Shown one piece after another: positions 1 to 13,700 of a stretch of DNA of 64,000 bases. This DNA comes from Hymenolepis diminuta (lineage: Eukaryota > Platyhelminthes > Cestoda > Cyclophyllidea > Hymenolepididae): NCBI GenBank assembly GCA_900708905.1, contig CAADRB010000040.1, forward strand, positions 1,147,039 through 1,211,038, in the 5' to 3' direction. The translations under genes and the position numbers were made by a program. The notes beneath the pieces are model-generated. The model was given only the letters and a program-made list of their open reading frames with translations, had not been told where the DNA came from and did not search any database. Numbering within the stretch: position 1 is the first letter of the stretch; every line of letters starts with the position of its first letter.

Positions 1-1899
1 ATTAAAATCAGTTCCCTCATAAAAATATCAGTTAATGTTACTTCAAAAATGTACGCCTATTTTAATAAGTAATTTGCTTATCTGTAGACATTATTAATGC
101 CCCATACTACTTATCATTTTATTGATATTGATGGATTTTTATCGGAATCCCAATAAATGCTGTGAGGAATCGAAAACGTTCTCTATTTTTCCAAATTCAT
201 TAGATGAAATCGAGTAGTTACACTTTTCCTAAGAAATTTGGTACAATTTCCAACTTCCACTTGACTATTTCACCTACCGTTGAACCTTTCAGTAGTAGTG
301 TTTATGCGTACATTTGCAGAATTAAAAGGCTATTAATTCGTAAATAACAGCATTTATTATCCGCAGTATAGTAGAAAGATTAATACTCTGTAGCTCTCAG
401 TTCTTAATATTAATTTTCTTAAATTAATTTAAATAGTATTTGATATTTTACTACTACTGACCTTGCTAAAACCCATGCAATACTAAGGGAAAAATGAATA
501 TATGCATAGTGTATTAGGATCATTTTGATAAGAGAAGACCTTAGTCAATGCATTAAACAGAAAACGAAAATCTTTGAGACACAACAAACAGGCGCTAATT
601 GTTCGACTGATTTATTAAGAAAGTTGTTAACATTTTCAGTTTTTGCAACAATAATAGTCAGCAAAATATTTTGTTAGGATGGTGAATCTCGGTAAAAGAT
701 AGACAGGTACAACTATCAGAGAAAACATTAAATGTAAAAATGACGAATTTTCGTATTTTTATTGAATGGTTTTATTTTAAATTACAATGAATTAGACAAT
801 TACATATTTTGAATGGAAATATCAATTAAAATCGTTATATAAAGCAAAAACAAGGCATTTTTGTGCTCTCTTTAGGTGTTTTTTTTCAGAATGTCATTTC
901 TGAATGAGTCTTTTTAGAATTTGCTAAGTTAAAAAATACGACTTTGATAAAATTAAATATTAATCGTCAAAATAAGCTAGAGAACAATCAGGTAATGCTA
1001 TTTTGAATCGAGGCGGAACTACATTTGCTAAATTTAAAAAGAACTTCGACGTTAATAATTGAAAACAAAATCAGTATATAGTGCGGTAATACTACAAACC
1101 ATTTATTTAGCTTGCATGCTTTCAGATATTTTCCAGTTTTCTCAGTACATATGTATTGAAAACTACTGCTTTTGAAAGAAGGATAGTCAAGAATAATAAA
1201 AGAATCAATAATAGTGAAAAAAATCGGACAACGATATGAGTAGTTGTAAATAGAAATGAAAGTGATGAAGGGAGAAGGAGCGAAATCTTGGGGTTGAGTT
1301 CAAAATGCTAAAATGCCATCTTGGCACAATCACCGGTTAGCCTAACCTTGTAGTAAATGCGCACTCTAATTCATAGGACCTCTACGTATTATGCGACCAC
1401 TAACTCATATCTATGCCCTAACCGTCAGTTGCTAATCAATGATCAAAGAACGTCAAGTCAGTCATTCCTCTTTTCCTTTCTCGCTCATTTCCAACTGCCC
1501 AGTGCTTATTTTTTTGATCCTCTCAGTTAGAAAATATCGTTGCTTCCCATCAGCTTTAAAAAGATCATAAAGTCTATGATGGGATATCGTGTCTAATTCG
1601 GTTCATCTCATAAATTTTCTTCATTGTAAAGATTAGCTTCAAATTTGTTTACCTGGAGAATAAAGTAGATGCAGGCTTTTTAAAGGAATCATAATATCCA
1701 ACGTCAGTGCTTTTACAGATAATTTATGTTCAATTGCAAAATTACTAATGCATTCCAAAACGTGTAACCAAATAGGATTCATTGACTAGCATCTCTTCTA
1801 TCCACACAACTAATGTGGGATTAGTATTAGCGAGGATGTGCGTAAATTTCTTACGTGAATCACACAAAATATAACATTCTTATCATTCTGCATTTGTGG

Positions 1900-2090
1900 T
1901 GCATTAGTCGCCTTGCACAAAGCCATGTCAGAGGCTGCGAGTCTAATTCTCAACCACGCTGGTCAAGTCTGACTAATATAGAGAGTTGCACAATTTCCAT
2001 TTTCACCAGGAAGCCTCCATAGTGTCACTCGCTTGATAAGATAAGCTTTGGAAAAGGTTTTGCAATATGGAAACAAAAGGGGTTAAATTA
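1900..2090 (+). repeat. tRNA-derived SINE-like repeat, copy A
   Basis: This segment aligns by eye with 52,845-53,010. Shared blocks include GTCAG near the start, CAACCACGC/CCACCACTGC, CTAATATAGAG followed by GTT or GGTTT, and a GGAAGCCTCC/GGAGGCTCC block. The region around 1,940-1,956 lies where a pol III B box would be, but it is degenerate here (GAGTCTAATTCTCAACC). By analogy with the other copies I read it as an old tRNA-related SINE. The ends are approximate. Confidence 0.5.
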
Positions 2091-3019
2091 CTTGGCACTA
2101 ATACTAAAAATTTGGAATAGATAATTTGTCATAGGCATTTCAGAAAGTCCACTATTTTTGCTAAACAAAGCGAAAATGCTTGGAAAATGAAAAGTAACGT
2201 TCTCAATTGGAGCATACATAGATATTAACTAAGTAATTTCGTTATGAATGAAAATTTAACGCTTTCCCTTTGTTTAGTGAGTCTTAAAACAGATGTTTAT
2301 TTAGCGTGGAAACTTGCCCGAATTTATACTAGACAAGCAAATAACTTGCGTTATGCACTAGACGTCTAGATAAGCCTGGCGCAAGCCATATCTTTATTCT
2401 CAGCCATAAATTTCTTCAGTCTCAGAAAAATCGTCGACTCATCCTAAGTACGCAGTTCCTCCTAGATTCATTTTTCTCATCCATAGGAAAGTGAAAAGAA
2501 TTATTGCATCAATATTGATAAAAAATTTGCCAATAGGTGGAAAGTGGATGTTGAATTATAGAGATTAGTACACGCTAGGCAGTACAATTTAAGTGCATTT
2601 TCATTAGCATTCTGGTAATTTATCGTAAATATATTTTTAATTTGCGCCATTTATTAAGCCATATTACAGCTTGTAGCGGAAATATGTGGGTGATTATTGA
2701 TTTACAAGTAACAATAGGAATGAGGAAATAAAATTTTCAATTCTGTGTGTGCTGGTATTTGATTTAAAAATTCGTGAGCGCAGTAATTTATCACTTTTGT
2801 CAGGCAGATAAAAGTTTTGCATTCTGCGCTGCTAGATTTAATTTTGGGGTGTTTTAAGTCCTTCTTCAATACTTTAAAATTCTCAATTGTGAAAGTCGTC
2901 AAAACCGTTCAAATTATTGAACAACGTTACAAATGTACGTAATTAAATGAATATGATAAGGAACTGAGTTTTAAGGTTTTATTTTGATAATTAGACTGGA
3001 ATGATTTAATTTTAGGATA

Positions 3020-3280
3020 AGATACACTAATGAAAATATCACTGCATTGTTCACATCAAACAATAGACATTCATATCATTGGGTCTGTTTATTTTTTGTC
3101 TGACAGACTATTAGGGTTGACAAATCATGAATGGCGTTCGAATATACAATAGAAAACCAAATGTTCAAAAGCACCGTCTCCTAAAAATTTCATTGTTTGT
3201 TATTTTATAATTTTTGAATTTGCTATCAATGTATCAGCATATGAGATGAAAGGAATTCAATTCAAGTATGAGTTTGCTTT
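3020..3280 (+). repeat. Diverged direct repeat, copy 1
   Basis: This segment matches 4,505-4,770 in the same orientation with many small differences. Shared words in order are a TGAAAATATCACTGC-like start, ATCAAACAA, TTTGTC..CAGACT, a block with AAA.C.A..TGTT.A.AAA, CTCC..AAAAATTTCATT, TTTTTGAATTTG and TTCAAGTAT. No coding potential is visible. It is probably two old copies of one dispersed non-autonomous element, or a local duplication. The boundaries are approximate. Confidence 0.45.
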
Positions 3281-4504
3281 GGAAGAAGTTGCATTACATA
3301 CTTTAACACTCGCGTATCTTGCATCCGGACATTGAGTTTAAATCGGGTTTTTGATTCTACACTTAATCATATGACAAATGCTGTTATTGAGTAAAGGCGA
3401 CCAATTTTGAAAATGATTATCTCTAGAAAAAAAATATAAACACTGCAGCTTCGAAATTTCCTTTGTCAGTTTTCTATCAGAATCCATGAGCTTTATCCAA
3501 TTTAGAAGTTCTTGTTTACTAAGACAAACTTAAGTTTTAGCTTAAAAATTTTTAATCTGCTTACAAGTATTGAAATGCGGAAAGAAGGATGACGTGGTGC
3601 AAAATAATTCGCTAATGAGGCATGCACTGAGTGCTTTAAAACAAAAAATATCATACATCCAAATTAAATCTGACACAAATTATGGATAAGAATGGGAATG
3701 ATAAGTCGTATGGACACTAAATTCTATTTGCTTTTGCTAATAGAGTTAAATAATTATAGCTGTATATCCGTTCACATGTTTGTCCATGTTGACTACTTGG
3801 GCCAACCAAAAGTCAAAGATTCGCTTTCATGATGTCCAGATAAGCATCCTCCCTTAAACAGCGATCAAATTGCGTTTATAATAGCCATAAATGGAGAGCG
3901 TCATCCGCGTGCATAGTCAAGTAACTCGTAATGTTCAAAAAGTACAATAGCATTAAAATTAAAAGCCTGAAAAGTTTGGAATTTACAGAAAAAATAACTG
4001 CTGTGCATTAAATGGTGTAGGATTAAGATGGGAAAACGGATTGGGCCGGAAGGACGGGTGATTTGACTTCAGTACCTTGCGGGCTTTAAACAGTTCAATA
4101 GTGTTTGCACTTAAATTTGTTTAAAATCATTGTCAAATTGAGATTTATCGATCTTCTTACATTTTGCACAAATATGCTCAAATCTCACAAAAACACGTTT
4201 AGATAATGGAACTCTGACCGTATTAATGATAGCTAACGCAGTGAATAAAGATCCCTTAAAACCTGGAGTCATCATTTCATTCAGATTAATTCAAACATAT
4301 TGAAAGTACATTAATGGATTCTGCAGTTGCAAAATCAGGCGTTTGGGTGGCAGCGTTCAATAACTCAAAGCACCACTCTGAATTGACCAAGACATAGATA
4401 TCACGACTATTGCAGGAATACAAAGTTAATCAAACTTCTCAAGTGTGAGTTTTTACATCAAAAAATCATGAAAAGGATCTGAGAAATTTTCGTTCTTTTG
4501 AAAG

Positions 4505-4770
4505 TTGAACTGAGATAATTTATCTGTCGAATGAGAATACCACTGCTTTGTTTTTTATCAAACAAAAGGAATCCATTTATTTGGTCAAATTACTTTTGTC
4601 AGCCAGACTGTTATGATAAAAACAGTTGAGAGTGATTGTTGACTAGTAAAAAGAAACCACTGTGTTTAGAAAAAACTTTCTCCCAAAAAAAATTTCATTT
4701 GCGTATTTTTGAATTTGAATTGCGAACTTTGGTGAAAATAATAAGGCTCTTCAAGTATAACAAAACTAAA
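4505..4770 (+). repeat. Diverged direct repeat, copy 2
   Basis: This is the partner of the segment at 3,020-3,280, in the same orientation and about 1.5 kb downstream. It carries the same order of short matching words (CCACTGCTTTG, ATCAAACAA, TTTGTCAGCCAGACT, AATTTCATTTG, TTTTTGAATTTG, TTCAAGTAT). It contains no open reading frame of note and no terminal inverted repeats that I could see. The boundaries are approximate. Confidence 0.45.
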
Positions 4771-5499
4771 ATATTTTGACCTTAACCACTTGTGATTTAC
4801 ATTAGAAAAGTCAGTTCCTCAAAAATTTTGGAATAAATTTATTATTCAAAAATTCTGGTGGCCTATTTGGAGTAATAAAATTAGGTAGTAATTTGGCAAA
4901 TGCCTGATTAAAAGGTAACTCAAATGATAGTAAATAGACTTTAAATATAAAGATTGACTTCACATTCTAACTTAAGGCTGTTAAAAGCTCTATATGCATG
5001 GAATTATTCGTATGCTTTCCCATCATCATAAATTGTCGATTCACTATCACACCTACAAGGTATTTATGAGTCCATAAATGCCTAAAATAGAACATAGGCG
5101 TTAATCGAATAGATGACGTTGAGGAAAATTGGAAAAAATAGCACACCTAGTAAATGGAAAAAGATATTAAGAGGTCAAATATAGTAACGACAGACGAGGA
5201 GCAATTTAAGTTCTATATATGAATGAAAGGGTAATAGAAGGCCAGAGATTCCCACACTCAGTATTCAGCCATAAAGGTAGGGAGTTGAAAGTGAGTGAAA
5301 TACTGCTGGACGGTTATCTGGGTCTTCATAAGAGTTTTGATGAATGAGCCGGCAATAAGATCCGGCCGATTAACGCTTTCTAAAATCATTTACTCAGATT
5401 ACAAAAACAGTTCATCATGAAAATTTAGTCGAAAAACAAGAACCGAGGTCGAAAATCTATGGAATTGGCAAATTATAAGGGCTCCAATAGGAACTAATG

Positions 5500-5900
5500 A
5501 ACCAAAACCAGATCATAGATTATACCTGGCAGTTAGCAGTAGCAATCAGCAGTTCTCAAAAGTAGAACACAGAGGGTAGGCCTAAGTTTATTGAATAAAC
5601 GACGATAAAGAATCGGGAGAGTAAGAAAGAGAGATGAGGAGGAGAGAGAAGATGAGTGGGAGCCTAGGAGACGGTGTATGACAAGCGTGTGTTTGCATGC
5701 GTGTGTACGTGAGTGGAAGTATAAAGGCTATTTATATGACTCTGGCATAGTCATACATGAGGGTATGAATGGGTGTACTTTTAATGTAACGGGACAATTA
5801 TAGAAAAAAGGAGAATCGACAAGCTTGTCTAGACATGACAGACGAGGTTTGATTAAAGGATATTTTTGGGAACGCATAGGAGGTCATTTTTCAAATTCAT
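5500..5900 (+). repeat. Solo LTR of the Ty3/gypsy family seen at 60.7-62.9 kb
   Basis: This stretch is more purine- and GC-rich than its surroundings. It aligns by eye with the reverse complements of two places at the other end of the window: 62,540-62,800 (shared GGAGAAT.GA.AA.C..GTCTAGACAT and a GGGAA.GCATAG block) and 60,727-61,105 (shared GGCAG.TAGC, GT.TATTGAA.AAAC, a GGAGGAGA block, a GTGTGTGT tract, and TTTAAT followed by CGGGAC.ATT.TAG.AAAA). Both of those lie within a Ty3/gypsy element, so I call this a solo LTR. No retroelement coding sequence flanks it. The exact ends and any target duplication were not resolved. Confidence 0.55.
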
Positions 5901-7440
5901 AAATTTAACGTTTTCTATAAGTACGCATTATTAGTTTAAAAAAATACTCAGAAGCTGTCAATTGTGCAGTTATTTCAAATAATCGGTCTCGTAATACGAT
6001 TTCAATTAGATCTGCCTGCATGATAGTAATATAATGAAAAACATTCTCAGGAAGTTTAAATGTTTAAAAAATCAGAAAGCGCTTAATTTTAAAATTAGGT
6101 ACATCAAGAAATTTGACTGAGCAAAACAGCCGCTTTGTATTAAATTTTCTTTCTATTGCCTTGCGTTGTTTAAATATTTACTGCCATTTATAATTAAAAT
6201 GAGTTGCAAAATTTTCATGAAATTAATCTTCTGAGGAAAATACGTTTCTCAAAAATTTTATAAATCATTCAAAAGATTGTCGTGCTCTTGAATACTCAAA
6301 TTCCAAAAGCTGACATCCAGTTATAAATATACTATTCAAATCCTGGAGGGGTTTATTACCTAATGCTTCTCAAAATCCCTCCCCTACGCCCATATTGGCT
6401 CATTTTTGTACAGTATGTCACAAGATGATTTTGTGGTTGCTTATTGGAACAATAAAGTGATGTAAAACAATTAGCTTGATTCAATTTATCATAGTTTAGC
6501 TTCTTTGTAACAGTCCACTAAGGCTTATTCTCTACCTCCTCAATTTATAATTATTCCCCCTTTTTCATCTTTTGTTGTTATTCATTAATCCCAGGGTCTC
6601 ACTCAACTTGCGGTGTTTTAATCTGGGAAATGCTATTGTTTCCTGCTACTTATTAAATTAGTTTGGATATAGTGAACAAATGTGGTACTACTTTAAGCTC
6701 TCCAAGGTCAGGAATATGTGCTCTAGTGGAGAGCTTTTAGATGCTTCAGCAATATCTCACTCGAAAAGTTCCAAATAAAAATACTTAACTCCTAAAACCG
6801 TTATTTGAAATAAGGAATTCCTTTTAAATGAACTAATCATTATTCTCATTGTTTTGCACGTGACAATTTTTCCTGTTCTAGAAAGAAAGCATTTTATTTT
6901 AATCAAAATTGTCTCACAGTTAGAAATAAATTAATAAATTAAAATTTCCATTTTTCTCGCTATAGGCTTCGTTGGTTAGCGTCATCACGTGCTATGCACA
7001 ATGCACGCTATTCACGAGCGTATCTCTCATACTTTAAAAGCCCCATTTCAGTCAAAGGACAAAATTACCTCCCTCTTAACTACAAATTCTGCAAAGTGGA
7101 TAAATGCACCATTCTTGTATGCTTTTGTCATCTTCCATTTTAATTTCTCTCTGGTTTAGGACCGAATAAAGGCACATTAGTTTACATAGGCATTTTGAAG
7201 CAGATATTAGTTTAAGGGGGGACTTATTTGATCGTTTTTCAATATAAAGCGGACGGAAATACATCTATTAAATGTAGACATTTTGACCTGCAGGAAAAAA
7301 CACTTTTGGAGCCTTTTAGAGAAAGCGTTAACATTATTTGATTTCTTTTAATATATTCACATTCTGTGCCAATTGTATTAACTAGTGCACCTTTATTCCA
7401 TGACCTAATTTGACTGATATGTATATTGAGTACTACGCGC
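5901..7440. other. Gene-free AT-rich DNA between solo LTR and copia-like scrap
   Basis: No gene, RNA or clear repeat was recognised here. Short open frames near 7,076-7,442 on the minus strand show no known motif and lie opposite AT-rich sequence. Nothing further can be supported. Confidence 0.5.
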
Positions 7441-7444
7441 ATCG

Positions 7445-7735
7445 TTGAAGAAAGGCGACCGTAATCACTCGTTTTAGTAGTGGTATGATACTAATCACGT
7501 GCATTCAGTAGTCTTTTCACTGAAAAGATTTGATCCATCAAGTCATTAGATTAGCAGATTTGAATCTCCAACTCACGTTCTTTGGTATGGGTGACTGCTG
7601 CAGAATTAAACATACTGGTGGTTCTTTAGAATTGGAGAATAAAGTAACATTTAAGGATTTACTTTATGTGTACTTCTTAAAGTACCACATATTGACTTAT
7701 GTATCTCGTTTCCTAGCTACCATATCTGATTGAAA
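7445..7735 (+). pseudogene. Possible Ty1/copia retrotransposon protease fragment
   Basis: From 7,530 an open frame of 67 codons, with no ATG, reads like the segment after the protease active site in copia-type polyproteins. It has an IRLAD motif (cf. V-A-N/D-G), GMGDC (cf. G-x-G), then GGSLELEN, VTFKDLLYV and LKYHILTYVSR (cf. LKDVLYVPxLxxNLLSVSR). Upstream in a second frame (about 7,480-7,530) a DTNHVHS-like stretch sits where D-[ST]-G-A-x-x-H is expected, so a frameshift separates the two parts. No integrase or reverse transcriptase follows. It is a small, dead fragment. The assignment rests on motif spacing only and could be chance. Confidence 0.42.
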
Positions 7736-7739
7736 TAAC

Positions 7740-10700
7740 CTGATCTCTGAGATAAATTTCAACTTTCATACGCCCTGCGCAGGCGCTGTGCTGTCCATCA
7801 ATCATTCCTTCTCCTTCGAATTTTCATTCACTCTCTAAAATGCAATTTTTATCTCCATTCAAACGGTTATTTAGGAAAGGCTTTTGCCATTCCGAGGAAA
7901 CTGAATCTCTTAAAGGAGTATATCTTATATATCAGATAAATATCTTAAATATCCAGAAAACATCTGATTCGAGCTCATGGAATTTATACAAATTGCTGCT
8001 TATTGTATTTCACTAGAGAATTTTTATCTTTATTTTTGAATAATTTAATTGCTGCATTAGTAGTTTTAATGAAAATATACATTTCATAATATTATATCAA
8101 TTTTTTGTTGTATTCAAATGAATGACACCAGCTAATGAACGTCATCAATGAAAGACTGTAGATTTATCACCCAAATAAAAATGTTATCATTTTGATAATT
8201 TTCCATTTTAATGAATTTTTCAAACTATCTGTTGAGCTGCAACTCTTAAATTTATGCTTATCTTTACTAAAGCTCTTTAAATGGGAGCTTGGACAACATA
8301 AAGATAGCTGTGGTTTGGAAAATAAGTATAATGACAGCGAAGGACATAGTGGACTCTGCTGGAAATAGAGTCTTTGCAACGATCACTTAAGGATCTTATA
8401 AGGAGTCTAATACACCAAATCAGTTGAAGATACATGACAGCCCAATAGGGCAGCTAGAGTTTACATCAGGGAGTTGGGCTCTCCGAGATCCGCAATGAGC
8501 ACGTATTAAAGTATCCTGAAGTTCAAGCAGGTTGCTGAACCCTCCACAGGAGTAAAAAATTATAAATTTTATCACTACAAAATGATCCATTTAAATAAAA
8601 CTGTATTCGTAATAATCATTGAATAAAATTTTTATATTCCGTATTCAGTATATAATATTACAAACTTCCTGGATTATCTCCTTCATACGTAAAATTAGTA
8701 AATATGCGATGAAATTAAATTCTTATATTATACCCAATAATGCAAAGTAATTACAATTTTCATTTGAGAAATAGGGTATTCGAGTTAATAAGAACAGTAA
8801 AGTAGTTCAATACGGCCTCGGAAATAGAAGAAGTAGAGAATCAAATAAAGAATTAAGATCCACAGAACTGGATTTGAAGGTTTAGGTTGCATGTTTTTTA
8901 ACTTCACGTTTTAACAATTAAATGATAAAATTACTAAATTTCTCTTCTGTTTCCTCATAGTGCATTCACATTTGCGGAGTCCAGAGGTTTGTGGTCGATC
9001 GACTAACCTGGATGGTTTTCAATAAATTTCGATGTAATTTTTTCTTGAATTTGCCGGAATATTAGCTAGATGGGAAGAATTAACATGATCTTAACATAGA
9101 AGAACTCCAGTATATGGAAAAAGGACAACTAAATTCGCCACTATTGTAGAGCGCAAATGCGTATTAAACAAGAAGGAGTCAAATTAGCAACAGTTCCTTA
9201 AATTGAAGGAGAAAAAAACAAAACTACTGGCAATGAATATTTTTCACTTAAGATTACATTTCAGAAAACTTAATGTCACCAATCCTTTTAATCCTTCAAT
9301 GACGTTACGTTACGATAATGAAAACTTTAGCTTGTGTAAAAGTGTCGTCACCGACTTCCCATCATAGGTAAATAGTATAGTGACGCAATTCTCAACGTAC
9401 AGACCAATTTCCACTTCTACCGAAATACGCTGTATATCAATTGTTTCTAACTTCCTCCATGGCATTAGTGCGGGGAAAGAGGGTTCTGGGAAGAGGAAGA
9501 AAGAAGTGGACTCATTTTTTTAGGATATGTGGAGACCAGACCAGCGTAGACAACTCGCATCAATGCACCACAATTTTGACTTGTTTCGATTAAAGTTAAC
9601 GTATTTATGGTTTATTTTATGTCCGCCAACTTCAATTGGCGCTTTAGAGAGGGAAATTTTCTGAAATATAATTTCACTTACCTATGCAAATAACTGAATT
9701 TCTTATAGCAACTTTATCTTTGATGCTAATTTAACAAAAGTTACCAAGATGACATAATAATGACCAACATTGTATGCAGACTTATACAAATTTATGACAA
9801 AATAATACTTTTGTTTCATTTATAAGAATATGGATTCCTATCTGTTTTGCTAGAATAACTGGAATAATGTATAGAATAATGAAGGATGCATCCAAAACGA
9901 AGAATGTAATTCAATAAGAAAACCACCATTTCAAGTGCTTATGAATAGGAGACCCAGAATTTATCCGGATTCTTAAAGGTTGCTCTATTTTGAATCCCTT
10001 CAGTATTTTTGTTACTTTTCAAGCGAGAAAAGGAATTTGCGTCTATGAAAGGTGGCACCTTTGTTATCATGAGAAGTTTTACCCCTTGTAATACACTTTT
10101 TCTTTTACTATATTATGGTTAATATTGGGATTGTATGTCTGCAATCTAAAATTTAAACACTATAAAGTGTCTTTTAAAAGTTTTCTGGAAATTTTTTTAA
10201 CGTGTATAATATGAAACTAGTTCAATTAATTATAATTAGTTAAGTTTTTAATGGCTGTATTTACAACAATACGTATGAATTGCAATACGTAACTCTTTTT
10301 GCTTTAAAAAAGCATTTGTATTAAATGTTTAATCTCTGTAAACATTATTTGCATGTTAGAAAACGTGAGACTGGCACATGACCTATCAAATGACGGCAAA
10401 CAATTCAAGCCATGATGAAACGATTTGTCAAAGGTCTCCATAAAGTGTTTGTTTAGAACTATTTGTTTTTGTCTAATTATTTCAGGCAGAAGATCACAAA
10501 ATTATGCTCAATACAAAAGCATTTATTATTTATGAAAAATATTTATTATGTAAGTTAATTAAAATAAAAAAATATACCTAACTATTCAATCGTCTAAGAT
10601 ATTTTTATAAGTGGGATTTAAAACCAACAGGCAGAAATTTAACTGCTTTATGAAGCTTTTTTATCACATTCCCAGATAATCTATTTACAGCAAATGATAT

Positions 10701-13700
10701 TATGAGAGATAAAAATAGGTTTCGTGATTATTCAGCATATTTAGTTAGTTTCATTAATCCAATTAAAAACACAACTTTGGTAACTACATTCTACTATACA
10801 AATTTTCGATGTGTATCCAATCTCTTTTATTTAATAATAAATACTTTTATTTATATAAAATTATTAATTCTAGAGTTCACTTTCAACAAACTCTACCCTA
10901 CTAAGAGCGTGTAAGATCATGCTTCTTTTCGATTAAGTTAAAATAATAGAACCGACCATCATAATTAAATAGCTGGTTAATGGCCACTAAAAATTCCGGA
11001 AGTGACTTTTATCATTTATTCAGGAGACGGATCATGACGATTAAACCTGGAGCTGTGAAGCAATGAACTACCGATTAAATAAATGCTCTTCTATTCATTT
11101 CCTAAAATCAAATTATGTAGCTCTTTGGACACTCTCTTTTCTATTTCCTGGACTTTTCCTTTATTGAATTTCTATTAGACAATTTTAATTGCTTTCGCAC
11201 AAGTAAAAATTGCAATGTTATTCTGCAGTGCTGTGAGCTATAGTAGTAATTTAGTAATTAGGTCGTCGTATTCAATCCATACAATCAGCAATCCATCACA
11301 TTTCGATTAATTTCTGCTCCAATTTGGTCATTAAATTTATGGCGACGTCCCTAATCAGTAAATAACTTCGAACTACGTGTCCGTTGAACTCTGCCCATTA
11401 CATTGGACTTTTTGGCTGACAGAAAGGCGAAATTATGCTTTGCCTTCTCTTCGTCATGCCTCTTTAACGTCATAACCATGTCAGGTCTGATCAATCATAT
11501 TTTTCCACGTCGGATTATAAAGTATCAATCAGTTATTAATTCAATTTTCTTCAATCCACATCAACTCAATACCAAGTGCATAAATAGATTCTTAACTGTG
11601 TTTTAAATATCTCTGAAATGGACAAGTCTTGTCTGTTTCTTCTCTGTTCGTTCCCCCTCTCTCCCTCTCTTTGGAATCCGAGCAACCGTGGCATGAATTT
11701 CAACAGTGATCTGACATTATGATACAACACATAATCTGATATGCAAATCTCCAAATCATTGTACTATATTGGTGTTCAGGGGATAAACAGAGTCAAACGC
11801 TCTCTAGACATGGAACTTTGGTGCACCAGGACTGTTACTAAAGTAACTACAACTCTGGATATCAGTATGCTACTCTATATACCACAATAAGCAATAGAGG
11901 GGTCTGATCATGTTCCGCAACGGAATTCACGTCATCATTAGTTATTGACGTAAGTGAAATATGTCAGTACATAAATTATGGCACATCTGATGATTTTATC
12001 TGTACATGCTTGATGGCATTTAGAAAGTGCAAACATTCAAAATAAAAGTTTCAAATTTGTATTTAACTATGTTCATATTTAATTAGGCATTATTTTTACA
12101 ATCTGCAAGCTAATATCCAAACCATCAAAAAGAAAACAAATTCTTGTCGCTATCACGAAAACTTATCACAGTTCAGCTCGAACTATGTACAGTATAGAGC
12201 AATTTATATTGGCTTATTTAAACAATGTGTGGATTGTTTGATATTTTAGTTATAATGGAAAGAAAACATATAAAAAATTAATTTTTCCAAGGGCAAATAT
12301 TTTATAATTATTCATAATTTTTCTTTTACCGTATAAATCATTCTTTTACCGTAATAATATCCCAATTATATAAATACCAAGAGCTATGCAGAAAAATTTT
12401 TTTTCTTCTTTGCGGGAATACAACTTAAATAGTTAAGTTTAATTGAAGATTAGGGAAGGAGAGCAAAAAGTGAGCGTCCAAAGAGTTACTCTGCTTTATT
12501 TTCGGATTTAGTTTGTAGTAGATTCACTTAATGAGCAGTCCACTGCTTTGCGTTTAAAAATTGAAATTTTATAATTCGTCCCTCCGGATTAGAGACCAAA
12601 TACTTATCCCCAATGCTTATTTGGAAGCTGTTTAATTTTGATGATCGGTCTTGCCATTTGAGGTTTATTCCTTCTTTCAAATGCTAAAAAAGGCAACATG
12701 ATCTTTTATGACCTTAAGCGGTTGACGCAATTTCAATCTTCCAGAGATCACATAGTAGAGTTTGTACATGGTCTACTTAAGATGTCCATAAATATTATCT
12801 AAAACTATTCAATATAAAGACGAAGTAATTAAAATTTAAGCAGTTAGTTCAGTAAAGTATACTTTCTTCCACTTTATTTCGAGATTATTTAAAGCTCTAT
12901 GCACGGCAATATAAAATTTTCAGAAATATAATAAATTTGGGCAAGATGAGATTTTAAGTCAGAAGAGCTTCGCAATAAGATATGAGGAGAAAAGCCAAGT
13001 TTTACTGGAAGAATATCTAAGATCTTCTCAGAAAGCTAGTTATATTTATATTTAAATCCGTAAAATTGTCGGTAAGAAGGTCATAATTAATTTATTGAAC
13101 GACGAATGGGATAGTTTCTTTAGAATATTAAATGCTTTCACAGGGATTATATCAGTATTTTGAAGTCAATGTTTTTAAAAATTATCTTTCTACAAAATTA
13201 AACTTACATTTCATAGTCATTTGTCAGTTAAGATACGTAAATTAATCTGCTCAAAAATAAATATTCACGTAGAATATCTCAGATAAAAGAAGTTAACAGA
13301 ATTGCGGAAGCTATCTCTTTGACATTTTTATATCATTCAATTCAAGTATTAGGAATAATACTAAATATTTGAGAAAGCAAGAAGTGTTAAAATGAGCAAG
13401 AACAGTTTAATTTAAACAAAGATCAAAAGGAACTATTATAATGGGCAGAATCGATGTTAAAAATGAATCAAGTTAGCAATGGAATGTCTTGATGACTGAA
13501 ACGGTGATATTTTAAAGAATTGATTTATTAAATTTCCATTATTCACAAAAATGATGTGAAATTAAATTTTAATTATTTTAAAATTAAACAAATTTTAATA
13601 GAAATTTTTGATCAAATAACCTAGTAAAAGATTTTTCTTCCAAGTTAAACAAATAAAACAGACACAATTTAAGACTGGGCAAATTATTTTTCTAAATATT

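Larger units (their letters stand above)
1..5500. other. Gene-free AT-rich DNA, left part
   Basis: No exon-like open frame or recognisable protein was found on either strand. The longest open frame is 66 codons and resembles nothing I know. The sequence is AT-rich with frequent stops in all frames. It contains a SINE-like copy near 1.9-2.1 kb and a diverged direct repeat at 3.0 and 4.5 kb, both listed separately. It is most likely intergenic DNA or a very long intron of a gene outside the window. Confidence 0.6.
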
